From positions 16,563,006-16,627,005 of the forward strand of contig NC_092661.1 in NCBI RefSeq assembly GCF_032118995.1: a stretch of 64,000 nucleotides of DNA, read 5' to 3'. This DNA comes from Asterias amurensis. Taxonomy: Eukaryota; Echinodermata; Asteroidea; Forcipulatida; Asteriidae. A model generated the notes under the pieces. That model worked only from the letters and a program-made list of their open reading frames with translations. It ran no database searches and had not been told where the DNA came from. Both the position numbers and the translations under genes were made by a program. Shown in pieces: positions 30,411 through 41,500 of this stretch (the stretch's first letter is position 1; every line of letters starts with the position of its first letter).

Positions 30411-30855
30411 CAGCAGGTTTGGGAGTTGTTACGAAGAGTGGACTAACCACTGGGACCTGGTTATTTATATTTTCATGTTTAAAAGATGCAAGCACTGCTT
30501 CAGACCTCTTTATTCAAGTACAGTTGTAGCAGCAGGTTTGGGGAGTTGTTACATAAGAGTGGACTAACCACTAGGACCTGGTTGTTAATATTTTCATGTC
30601 TAAAAGATCAGTACTGCTTCAGACCTCTATATTAAAGTACATTTGTAGCAGCAGGTTTGGGGAGTTGTTACATAAGAGTGGACTAACCACTGGGACCTGG
30701 TTGTTTATATTTTCATGTTTTAAAGATGCAAGCACTGCTTCAGACCTCTTTATTCAAGTACATTTGTAGCAGCAGGTTTGGGGAGTTGTTACATAAGAGT
30801 GGACTAACCACTAGGACCTGGTTGTTAATACTTTCATGTCTAAAAGATGCAAGCA
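30411..30855 (+). repeat. Four-unit tandem repeat, 119-121-bp period
   Basis: Units start 'cagcaggtttgg' at 30411, 30530, 30649 and 30770. Units 1 and 3 share 'cactgggacctggtt', and units 2 and 4 share 'cactaggacctggttgttaa', so a dimer of about 240 bp was duplicated. There are no unique spacers, so it is not a CRISPR. Confidence 0.92.
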
Positions 30856-31140
30856 TATGCAAAATGACGTCATAAGGTCATTCTCGCTCGGGTATTCTCC
30901 GATGGGCTGAACCGCTGTGGAGTTTAGTATTTAGTGCCTTCCTAGCTGTATGCTTATCCACTCGGAGGTCATTGGTTCCAATTCCACTTGATAGTCAATA
31001 TTATTTTTCTTCGTTTGACCCCAAACTACTTTAATTTTCTCATCAGGTTCAAAGCCCACTCTCATCAGTTTTATCTTTGTTCAACCCCAGTCGGTATCCC
31101 TTTTCTCACTACAACTTATGCCAAGTAAAAAAATACCAGT

Positions 31141-31338
31141 TGATTTCTTCCGTGATAAATACAGCATTACCAACCAAATTTCCACGTGATGTTCAGGATA
31201 AGCAAACAACAGCTGAATACCAGTATCAAGCAATATGCAACAAATGGAAGGTTGGTTGGTAATCCTGTTTTTATCAAGAAAGAAATTTAATGCTAAGCAA
31301 TTTTTTTTGCGCTTAGCAGCTCTATGAAAATGGGCCCA
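31141..31338. mobile_element. GGGCCC-type MITE, partial
   Basis: Contains 'cattaccaaccaaatttcca', the inverted 'ggttggtaatcctgttttta', and the end 'gctctatgaaaatgggccc'. Confidence 0.65.
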
Positions 31339-31590
31339 AAGCTGGCAACATTATTGTATCTTGCAACCAGGAAGATTTTGTCCAACAGTCAGGGAGATAT
31401 TATTTAGAGTTAGAAACTACTTTTAACAGGGACAAAGTTTCCATCGTTTACCACAACACAAACAAATGTTTATTTTCAGGGAACTTTCTGCAGAATTAGT
31501 AAAACTTTGTTCATTCTCCATTTTTGACCAATATAAAAATAAATAAACTGTAGATTGAATGATTGAAACTTGGCAGCTTTGTCATGTATT

Positions 31591-32836
31591 CAGTGGCGTA
31601 ACCAGAGGGGGGGCAGGGGGGGCCGGCGCACCCCGCTCAGAACCCTTGCCCCCCCCCCTCTTGGCCCCCCCCCCCATATGAAATCAGAGATAAGTATATT
31701 CTTATACGCCTTAAACGGAAAACTTTTATTCATTATCAGTAGGCCCTATATGGACTATAACATTAAAAAATGCAGGGAAACGCGCGCGCGATCGTATTGG
31801 CGGTAAATGTTTGTTGTGGTTTTGCGGTTACAGAGAGTGAAGGATGTGACAAAGTTCTGTTAAATACATGGTGGTCTGAACTCAGACCAACAGCTCTGTA
31901 AACACAAAGTCAGATCATGGAGGTAGAAATTTCTACCTCCATGGTCAGATGCACTACAGAGAAATTTACTACAGCACCAAAATGGCCAGCGAAAAAGGTT
32001 GCTTAGACCATTTCTTCTCCTTTGAAGCAAGCTGTGCAATTGAGAGGTAGGCCTATTATTTTTAAACATCCGTTTCGTAACTAAAATGTGATTATTAAAC
32101 ACCCACAATTTCGATCCTGTATTTTTGGCTTACACTTGTTACAATAAGGCCGAGTAAAAAAAGAAACATGTTTAGTGTCTGGGTTTCTCAAAAATAAGGA
32201 AGGGGCTTTTTATTTTTTATTTCAAGATGGTCGCCATGAATGTCAAATATCAACTGGTTTTTTTTCTGCTGCTGAAATACACAAAACATTAATGAAACAG
32301 TTTGGTCAAGGCATTCAGACAAGACATTCAGATTTTTTTTTTTTTTTGCTAAGATCATTTAAAATAACCCTTTTTCAAAAATAAAAAGAAAAAAAAAAAT
32401 GTGCATAAAAAAACTTAAGAAAAAAAAAGAGGTGTCCTGTAAAAAGGAAGCGGGCGGGGACGCTAAACATTTCTATTTTTCTATTTTTACTTAGCCTAAT
32501 ATTATTATGTTTTGGGTATTTACACACCCACAAAGCCTAGTTGAGAATACCGTGTACAACTCTAAATTGGTACTTGTTGACCACAGTTGGTAATTTAATC
32601 CTTTTATACAGTCAAAAAGTTTTATCTTATACAAAATGACATGTTCTCTAAGATTTTGTTGTTTTCGCAATCTTTTGTTACATGCTGACTATAGACTGTT
32701 TTAGAACTGCATTGGTGTGTATCAACTATATATCAGTTAAAATATTTAACAATAATCTTGCACTTCTTTGGCCCCCCCAAATTTAATCTTTGCCCCCACT
32801 TGCCCCACCAAATGAAAATGTCTAGTTACGCCACTG
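31591..32836. mobile_element. Complete non-autonomous hAT-like element with 8-bp target duplication
   Basis: The 1246-bp element is bounded by 'cagtggcgtaaccag' and 'ctagttacgccactg', and 'catgtatt' stands directly outside both ends (31583-31590 and 32837-32844). CAGTGG-type ends and an 8-bp duplication are hAT hallmarks. Poly-G and poly-C runs follow the left end, mirrored by a weaker 'ggcccccccaaa' near the right. No transposase frame is present. A 28-bp perfect palindrome lies inside at about 31918-31945. Confidence 0.92.
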
Positions 32837-32845
32837 CATGTATTT

Positions 32846-33130
32846 CAATACAAACAGGGGTGAGAGTCATTGCTAACGAAAAAAAGTCTGAAACTTGGAT
32901 ACAAATTCAAAGGTATGTTGAAATGATGCCATTTCTACCGTTTGGTAAACCCTGGGGTTATAGATTCCACGGAGCTTTTGGAAACAGTATCCAAAGCACT
33001 AGAGAAGTAGACCAATGAGCAGGATTTCTTTATTTGTGGAAACAAATATTGTCCAATTATCTTCACCAGGTCGACATAAAAAGTCTGAACTCAGCCAAGG
33101 TCTGAACAATCTCACCCCATGTACAAACGA
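32846..33130. mobile_element. Dispersed repeat (GGGGTGAGAGTCATTGC family)
   Basis: 'ggggtgagagtcattgctaa', 'atttctaccgtttggtaaac' and 'gcactagagaagtagaccaa' recur inverted at 53600-53945 and, more worn, at 30110-30335. Confidence 0.65.
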
Positions 33131-33422
33131 TGTTATACCTGAATGCATAAAATTGTAATACTTGTCAACAGACATGACAGAGGACACTCTTTTTATTCAA
33201 ATGTTGAGGTATTTTTTATTTTTCTCAGTTAATTGTAAAAACACACAGAGTTCACAATCCAAAACAATTACATGTACATAAAGTTAGAGTCAAGTAGTTA
33301 TGAAACTGTCACCCGAGAACAGTTTGTCGTAGAAGTGGAAGTGACTTCTACTTATGTTTATATATGTTTATAACTATAAATTTTAATACAAGTAATATCA
33401 ATAATGATCTCAAACTATCAGC

Positions 33423-33650
33423 TTAAAGGCAGTGGACACTATTGGTAATTACTCAAAATAAGTATTAGCATAAAACCTTACTTGGTAACGAGTAATGGGG
33501 AGAGGTTGATGGTATAAAACATTGTGAGAAACGCCTCCCTCTGAAGTGACGTAGTCTTCGAGAAAGAAGTAATTTTCCACGAATTTGATTTTGAGACCTC
33601 AAGTTTAGAATTTGAGGTCTCGAATTACCAATAGTGTCCACTGCCTTTAA
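33423..33650 (+). mobile_element. Family-1 TTAA MITE with internal deletion
   Basis: The left half is complete up to 'tttgaggtctcgaa', then jumps straight to the terminal 'ttaccaatagtgtccactgc'. TTAA stands at both ends; length is 228 bp. Confidence 0.88.
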
Positions 33651-34250
33651 TCAAACCATTACATACTGTAAATGTACATGTAGCAACCCACTTATCAGTG
33701 GCAAACAATGTAAACTCTACAGAGTTTGTCCCTAATTTTTGTTTAGTGACTGGCCAGCAGTTTGTCATTTCATTTTAGTCCTTCAGCATTTTCTCTAAAT
33801 ATTCACACTAAATTGAAATGCTGTTGAACAATGAATTAGACCAGTTGGAGAAGTTAAGGAGAATTTCCACTGGTCCTCAGCAAGGCTTTGTAACTGGTAT
33901 TTGGCCAGCAGACCATTAGTTAAGGGAGAACACTGCTTGAAATACATTGACAGTAGCAAAAACACTATTTATATAAGAACTTTTATACTTTTAGAGCCAT
34001 AAAAATGCTACTACTGTAATCTTGGTCAATAGCAGTTTTATTCAGACAAAATGTCACTGAACTATTTTGTGTTATTTTCTTTCATTAATTCTTTTACCCA
34101 TAAAATACCAGATGCGAAAAACATGGCAAAAATGTTCATTCATGAATGTTCACTCATAATTTTTTATTTTTAAAACATAATGATTGATTTTGAAGTTGAG
34201 ATTTAATTAAAATAACAAAGAGGTTTTAAGGCATAATATATCTTTACAGT
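33651..34250. other. Intergenic, nothing recognised
   Basis: AT-rich, with no open frame of note and no repeat structure I can define. Confidence 0.5.
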
Positions 34251-34660
34251 GGTACAGTAGTGCGGTACATGTAGTTTTGAACCCCATGGATTTACTGGCC
34301 CAGAGTAAAACTCTGCTGGTCAGTGGTAGTTTCGAACTGCAGTGTTAAACTTACTGGACTCTGTCCAAAAGTCCAGTGGTGCAAGTAGTTTCAAGCACCA
34401 TAGATTACTGGCCCAGTGCTAAACTTGCTGGACTCTGTCCAACAGTCCAGTGGTCCAGTGGTAGTTTCAAGCCCCATAAACTACTGGTCCAGTATTTAAC
34501 TCTGGACTCTGGTCAGTGGTGCAGTGAGTTCGAGCCAGCAGCCTCTTGGGTTTAATACTGGCCCAGTGCTAAAATTACTTGAGTCTGTCCAGTGGTGCAG
34601 TAGTGGTACATGATGTAGTTTTTGAGCACTGTGGATCACTGGCCCAGGCAGTGCTATTAA
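34250..34660 (+). repeat. Degenerate minisatellite
   Basis: Five or so imperfect units built on 'ggtagttt(c/t)(a/g)a(g/a)c', 'actggcccagt' and 'ctggactctgtcca(a)cagtccagtggt'. Unit length varies from roughly 70 to 90 bp. It lies downstream of the SNIP1 stop. Confidence 0.75.
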
Positions 34661-34680
34661 AGATGACTGGACACTGGCCA

Positions 34681-34932
34681 GGGCCCAAATTTCATGGCTC
34701 TGCTTACTGTAAGCACAGAATCGGCACTTACGAAAGCAGGGAATTCTGTGCTTGTGTATGCCAAGCGTATTTTACGAGTTAGCTGGAAATTTTGGCTTGT
34801 GCGCATGCGTACTCCACGTTACTCTGCTTGAATACACAGCTAGCACAGAAAGTCAGCGCTTGCACAGTAAGCGGTAAATGGTTATCGTAAGCGCAGAATT
34901 CAGCGGTTAGCAGAGCCATGAAATTGGGCCCA
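34681..34932. mobile_element. GGGCCC-type MITE (GCTCTGCTTAC subfamily), full
   Basis: Ends 'gggcccaaatttcatggctc' and 'gagccatgaaattgggccc', with arms of 'taagcacagaatcggc' and its partner. Sisters at 40651 and 61177. Confidence 0.82.
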
Positions 34933-35098
34933 GAGGTCTAGTGGTAGTTTTATAGCCCATGTGGAGTCAAAAGACTACATCTACTAGTACGCTGGTGCTC
35001 AGCGAAGTCCACTTCTGGATGTAAAAGCCGAGGTGAAGATTAGGTGTCATGACTAACACCCTATTGGGGTCAAGGTTCACTCATGAGAACTTTGCTAT

Positions 35099-37049
35099 TC
35101 ATTCAGCTTGTTCCTCATCCAATTCACTGTCTTTGGATTTGTCATGCAGAAGCACATACTCCCTGGTACTGTATCCAAACTTGACGACGTCTTTCTCTTT
35201 CAGTTCATAATATCGTTTTCCTTCTATCCTGTTGTTGTTGATGTAAGTGCCGTTTGACGATTCCAGGTCAATGATGTACGGTCGGACTCTCTTTCCCATT
35301 GTTCCATCCGGACGCTGAAATTCCACGAGCCGGTATTGGAGTACGGCATGCTGTTTGGAGCATGAAGGATGATCAATGGGCAAGTCAGCAATAAGGCGTT
35401 CTCGTCCAAGCAGATAGGCACTCTGGCGGTGAACGTGTACAACCGGAAGCTCTTCGTCTCCTTTGAAGACGTAGAATCTCCATTTACGTTTTGGTTTTCT
35501 GGCTTCAGGCGGCTCATTGTACTTAATGACGACACCGCGGTACGTGTTAGAGTCTTCTGTCAACTTCCCAGATACACCAAAGTTGGGTTTTTCCTTTTCT
35601 GGTGGAGGACCACTTTCATCTTCTGCCTCCGGGCCGGCTGCAATAGATTGTGACTCAAACGGATTTTGAGGTTTGCGCTTAGCATCTTGTGTCCGACACG
35701 CATCGTTCAAATCACGCTCTTGTTTGATTCTAATCTGGCTGGTTTGCTGAGCGGCCCCATGATTGGTTCGTGAAGCTCTTTCCTGAGTGTCGTCAGACTC
35801 AGCTCCTGGATCGTTGTCCCATTTTCCTCTCAATGGTGGAAGTTCCTCCTTATCCTTGTGGTTACCATTCTTACTCTTTTTGCTCCTTCCAGCCTCGTGG
35901 TCCCCATCCCTCCTCCGATGTTTTTCCCTGTGTTCATCTTTGTCCTCCTTGATTTTCTCCTCCTGGTGTCTTTCTCTTCTCTTGTCCCCGTTTCCTTGGT
36001 CCCGGTGCTTGAGTGGTTTATGAATGTCTTCTCTGGAGTGGTTGCGCTCTTTGTGGTTCCTGCTACTGTGTTTCTCCTGGAAATGAAAGTAGAAGACAGC
36101 CACAAATATCTCTAAATTGTAGAAGCTCTAAAGTAAAGTACTTGAAAAACCAATTTGACATTTGTCCATGCTTTCTGAAGCTGTCATACTAAGCACGGTA
36201 CATCGTTAGACTTAAAACAACAAAGTTTATAATCAGATACATTCATGAAATGGTCAAAAAAGCCTTTGGCAATTTCACAAAGTTTATGATTTATCTTTTT
36301 GTGTTAGAAAAGTCATCGTTATTATATTTCTATAGTGCCTCTTTGCAAAAAAATGAAATCCTTATAAAAATTCATCTGATCCTACTGTGAAATCGAGCCC
36401 TGGCCTGGACCTGTGGTAAGATCATTGTTGTAATGATTTCTGTTGACTGCTGTTTGATATTGTTTTTTTGTCTTTTGATACTGTGGAAATAAAATGAACC
36501 TTGAACCTTGATCATGAACACATCTGTATTGTTGTAACACTAAACGGAGCGAGAACATTACTTTTTTCAAAGATTTCTCTGTTTCAGTCAGAAATTAAAA
36601 AAATAATAGGAAAAGTTTCCGTATGGCGCCACCACTTTTTCATTCGAAATAAAATAATATAGTATCTAATTTACCTGATTGATATATCCCTTTTTGTAAA
36701 AATGAGTGAAAAAGTGGTGGCGCCATATGGAAAGTTATCCAAATAATAAATAAACAACAAACTTGCTAATCATTTGAATGATTTTGACAAATTTGAAATT
36801 TTTCAAATTTAAAATGAGAATTCAAGTGGGATTGTCACTATTTAATGGCCTTACCGGTTGTGTTTTTCGATGATGTTCTGGACTGCGACTGCGGGATCTA
36901 GAGCGATGGCGGTCCCGTCTTTCGTGCTTGTCTCGCCGGTGATGGTGGTGGCGTTTTGTCCCTCTGCTGTCGCCGTCACTTTCGCTCTCAGATTCGGACA
37001 AATCTCGTTGCCGATCCTGCCGCCGGTGTTTCGAAGATTTTGAAGACAT
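35099..37049 (-). CDS. SNIP1: SNIP1, FHA-domain nuclear protein
   Basis: Smad nuclear-interacting protein 1, a spliceosome-associated FHA protein (counterpart of yeast Pml1 in the RES complex). In vertebrates it also restrains p300-dependent TGF-beta and NF-kB transcription. Two coding exons: 37049-36855 (65 codons) and 36076-35099, joined in phase 0, giving 390 residues (human 396). Exon 1 is an RS-like stretch (RDRHRSRSRSRSPEHHRK). Exon 2 begins with a basic/acidic, disordered K/R/E region, then a linker ending in NTYRGVVIKYNEPPEARKPK. The FHA domain lies at about residues 275-375 with YLLGRERLIADLPIDHP, the SCSKQHAVLQYR phosphothreonine-binding loop and LESSNGTYINNNRI. The C-terminus is acidic (DSELDEEQAE). 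The single intron carries a 132-bp MITE. The gene is head to head with ASCC3. Confidence 0.97.
36609..36740. mobile_element. 132-bp palindromic MITE in the SNIP1 intron
   Basis: Single copy of the unit tandemly repeated at 9681-10204: 'ggaaaagtttccgtatggcg' to 'cgccatatggaaagttatcc'. Partial right ends also appear at about 29459 and 38208. Confidence 0.9.
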
Positions 37050-38545
37050 ATTTTTTAGTTTTTACAAATAAAACTGACAAATTTTACTTAAATTTAAGAT
37101 TCTAAAAGATTACAACATTTATGAATTGATCTTTTAGCGTAAGTTATTTATAAATAAATCATCGAAATTGTTGAAACTTTCCCATAACAGTGTTACCTAT
37201 TCGATCCACACAAAAACAGCACTTTACACCTGCAAAATGACGAGGTCAGAGTTCAAACTGGTAAATGACTGAGTTCCAGACGTCGTTAATTATCATTTAC
37301 ATAAAATATACATTTGGTATCTGACTATTTCCAAAACCTGTTGATTTTGTGCAACCAACAGAGGGCGCTCTGTATTTCACAACACTTTGCAATGTGACAC
37401 AAAAACACACCGAACAGATGGGAGATTGCTCGACACTGAGGGAAACCCCCAGATGTAGGGTACTTTTCGCTGTGAAAACCCAAGTTCTAGGCAGAGTAGT
37501 GCCGGTTTCTTTTGACGTTCTCAGAGTTACAATGCTTTGCAAGAGGAGCCACTAAGAGAAGATGTAATTTTGATTTATTATCTGTATTTATATGAAAAAT
37601 TGCAGTATCCTCCTGATCCTGCGACCACTATTTCACATTTTTTACAGGAACACTGCCACTGGACTGGCCAGTGGCTGGCATGGCTGGACTGGCTCAATTT
37701 TGTCTGAGCCGATCATGGCTCATTTTGAGCCAGTCTTTTGAGTCATTTGTAAACAGAGGAGCCAGCATTTTTGGCTCAAACTGGGTCATTTTTTTTCTCA
37801 GTGAATATCTTATTTTTCACCATAATATTATATATAGAAGAGTTTGCGGTAACACCATGTAATAACAATAACTCGACGTTTCGATCAGTATGCTCTGATC
37901 GTCTTCTGGAGAATGCTGGACTCTGATGCTGCATGCTGCTTAAGTACTAGGCGGTGGATCAGCGGTGATGCACGAAGGCGGGAAATGTAGGCGGGAAGTG
38001 AACTCGATGATGCGTGGTGAAACCTGTTGTGGAGCCTAGGGGGTTGTGTGGGGGGTGTGTGCTCACTGAACCGTGTCAGTAGGAACAAGCACAGGGGACA
38101 GTGAGGGTGTGGGGCCTAGGTGACTGAGGGTATAGATGACCCAAAGCAGTCTAATATTATAAATATAATAAATAAGATTCAATTATATTTCATGGAATGT
38201 TATGAGAAAGTGGTGGCAGGATACGGAAGGAGTAATATGGAGCTGCAGATTCTGCAGATTCAACCAACGTAAATCTAAACCATGTTATAGTGAAAAAAGT
38301 GTGAAAGATGCTGCGGAACTGAAACATTTCACTGCAGTCCCCCCCCCCCCAAAAAAGGTCCAAATAAACTTCTTAAGCGCAGACAGTCACTGTTGTGATA
38401 ACACATCATGACACGCCCCACAACTAAAATAATTTACATCATTTACCATGCCACAGGACAAGAATAAAAAGCACTGCCGACAGATATGTGAATATTTTAG
38501 CGAATCAAAAGTGCATTACTTTATTGTGTGTTTCCATTAAAGAGA
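37050..38545. promoter_or_regulatory. Divergent SNIP1/ASCC3 intergenic region
   Basis: About 1.5 kb between the two start codons should hold both promoters and 5' UTRs. No TATA box or clear initiator was identified. It contains a Gly/Gln-poor low-complexity patch of 'ctggctc' words (37640-37760), a hammerhead-like repeat (37846-37915) and a C run (about 38339-38350). Confidence 0.5.
37846..37915 (-). repeat. Hammerhead-like repeat, near-intact stem
   Basis: Reverse strand: CAGAAGA (consensus CTGANGA, one change), the perfect hairpin CGATCAG-AGCATA-CTGATCG, then AAACGTCGAG. It is preceded on the plus strand by 'gcggtaacaccatgt', as in the inverted repeat at 16051-16304. Confidence 0.6.
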
Positions 38546-41500
38546 ATGCCGTTACCACGTCTGACAGTCGCTCTACGTGCGTATTCTAAAGTCACAGCTG
38601 AGAGTTCACGAGATGGAGTAAGCGAGGATGACATTGGCCTGAAGGACAAGCAACGTCTACGAGCTGACAGACAGGCCGGGCTAGGGTTGACATGGGCTAA
38701 GCTATCCATTGAGGTAACCCTGAAACAATGTGATTTTGTAATCCACCTTGTAGTTGTAGTTTTCAAAATAACCTTGCAGCACCCATACCAATTGCAAGGT
38801 TCCAATACAAACTTGTAAGTCACAACTTGTGCATTGCAAGGTCTTAATGTCGAACATGAAGTTTAAAGTCATTTTTGTTGACTTAAAAGTCATGCAATTT
38901 TTGAAAGGATATATTTGTTTGATTCCCAGGTTCAAAAACAGAGTGGTCATCATAAGATCGAGGCGTCCACCAAACTAAGAGAATTAATCCACACCACAAG
39001 AGAAATAGGTGAGAGTCATCATGGGCATTTCAAGGGCACCAAGGCATGACCAGGGGGCATGTAGGCAATCGCCTTCGTTGCCTTCGAGAAGTATCAGGCC
39101 TGCAGATAGGCGATGGATCGTTCGGTGTGTTCGGGCCAACTCTCTGGAAACAGTAACCACAGACCATTTAAGAGTCTCACCAACAGTTGATGCTTTTTAG
39201 TGCAATCTAAAAACTTGTTTATTGTAGTGCGTTCACATTGCTGATGTTGTTCTTGTTAGTTTGTAAATCGCATTTTTGGATTTTATTTTTATTTTTGCTA
39301 TTTAAAGACCCTGGACACGTTGGTAATTGTCAAACACTAGTCTTCGCAGTTGGTGTATCTCAACATATGCCTTTTAAGGCACAAACCTGTGAAAATTTGA
39401 ACACAATTGGTCGTCGAAGTTGCGAGATATGAATGAAAGAAAGAAACACCCTTGTCGCACCATGGTCACACAAAGTTGTGTGCTTTCAGATGGTTGATTT
39501 TGATACCTTAAATTTTAAGTCTGACGTCTCGAAATCAAATTTGTGGAAAATTACTTCTTTCTCGAATACTACGTCACTTCAGAGGGAGATGTTTCTCACA
39601 CTGTTTTATACTATCAACCTCTCCCCATAACTTGTTACCAAGTGAGGTTTTATGCTGATTATTATTTTGAGTAATTACCAATAGTGTCCACTGCCTTTAA
39701 AGGGAATTTCGTTTTTATTATACTATTAATGGTTTAATTATTTCATCAAAGTGATTAAAAAGAAGCTTTACAACGGTGTGAATATTTTGTTTGTTATCCT
39801 AGTCGGCAGTGATGCACCGACAGGTCTCGTCGAGTCCACGGCAGTCTTTCTCTTCACAAAGCTCAAAGACTGCGAAGAGTTCACCTTCAATGAAGCCAGT
39901 CAGTTGCATTCGACTATCGGACCCTTCCCAAACACCGACGGTGAAGACGCTCATAGGACCATACAGTCGCTGGTGAAGCTGCTTCCACCGGGAGTTCTTG
40001 AAAATGTCGAGAAGCTTCAGAAACTGGAGGAGTCTGAGGAATTCGGAAGACACATCCATTTCTCACATGAGCCGAGGAGTCTTGAGTTTGCGGAGGGCAG
40101 GTAGGTTGAATCTCAGCACTCCTGATACTTCACGGGGACAACGAAGGCGATTGCCTCCATGTCTCCTGGTCGTTGCCTTGGTGCCCTTGAAATTCTCCAG
40201 TAGTAATTTACCATTTCCTCATAGAGTGCCCTTTACCAAGGAGAAAATGCCTTGGTTCCCCTGTTCATTCAAAAATGAAGCTTACAGGCCAGCTTCAAAC
40301 AATACTTACAGGCCTGTGTGAGGACAACTGGCAACTTTGTTTCCAGGAGTGATCAATTTCGCCATGCCATTTTTTGCCCAGTATGCCTTGCTCCCTCCTT
40401 ACCCCTAGAATCGGTTCATTTAATTGTGCTGGAATCTGGCACATATTCAATATGCCTGTGGCTGATCCACTCTAAGCGTGCGCTCAAGTATTGAGGCAGC
40501 AAGTCAAAGAGCAACTGGTTCCCTCGCATTCTTCTGATCTTGTGGTGTGATCATGTATGTCTAACTGGTTGCAGTTTAGGGTGACGGTTGGTATAAAGTG
40601 GACCAGTCTTGCAGCCTTATGTAGGAGATAGTGACAACATTCAACAGGCCTGGACCCAATTTCATGGCTCTCTGCTTACCGCAAGCACAGAATCGGCGCT
40701 TACGGAAGCAGGGAACTCTGTGCTTACTGCAAGCGTATTTCACGGGTTAGCGGCGAATTTTGGCTTCTGCGCATGCGTACTCCTCGTTACTATGCATTTT
40801 ACACTTACACGGCTAGCACAGAAATTCGGTGCTTGCACGTAAGCGGGGAATCGTGGTCGCAAGCGCAGAATTCGTCGGTAAGCAGAGCCATGAAATATGC
40901 CCTGATGCTTCGTTCTTGACAGGGAAAGGACAACAAGGCAATTGAGGCGAGTGCCTTCAGTCATTCAGTGCCTTTGAAAGTATCAGGCCCGGTCTAAAGT
41001 ATTCTCTTGAGTGTTACGGCGATCGGTCAAACAACAGTGCTTCTATTTAAAAAATATTTGTGTATATAGACGATGTGACCTGTGACATCACATGTTTACA
41101 AAAGAGCCACAGAGCCTGGACTTCCTGCAGGCAAGATTTGTACACAGCTCAATGGAAGAAAACATACAATCTTATATTTTATGGAGATTGCACTGTCTAA
41201 TTCTTATCAACTTTTGATATGATCAAAGGCAGCACATCTCAAAACTTGCGCAGCTTTTACTTTCATAACTCTTGGTTTTATGTGGAAATTTATGACACAA
41301 AATGTCAACTTTCCCATAGGACCAGTGTAGTATCTTGCCTGCCAGAATACTCAAAGAATGTACAAGGTCACACTTATTGTAATTAAAGTTCACATGGTCT
41401 ATAAAGACCCCAGACCACTGTGAATGGTTAACAACTAACCTATGGACGTTATAATTCATATTTTTCAATGTGCACATTCTCATCTCAAATCATAATCAGC

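Larger units (their letters stand above)
29913..31582. other. FAAP100 promoter side and repeat-rich intergenic DNA
   Basis: No gene seen. It contains a dispersed repeat (about 30110-30335, related to 32846-33130 and 53600-53945), a 119-bp tandem array, a tRNA-like SINE head (about 30895-30990) and a GGGCCC MITE half (31141-31338). Confidence 0.5.

Noticed and set aside
30411-30855. CRISPR-like array
   Set aside because: Units are contiguous with no variable spacers, and the genome is animal; plain tandem repeat.
32999-33187. Minus-strand frame containing a [13 protein letters not shown]-like piece
   Set aside because: Lies in a dispersed repeat also found at 53600-53945; no domain and not conserved in frame.
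35787-36115. Plus-strand hydrophobic frames opposite SNIP1
   Set aside because: Antisense of the Lys/Arg/Glu-rich SNIP1 region, which always reads as Leu/Phe/Ser-rich.
39799-40059. 86-codon minus-strand frame opposite ASCC3 exon 3
   Set aside because: Shadow of a verified exon.
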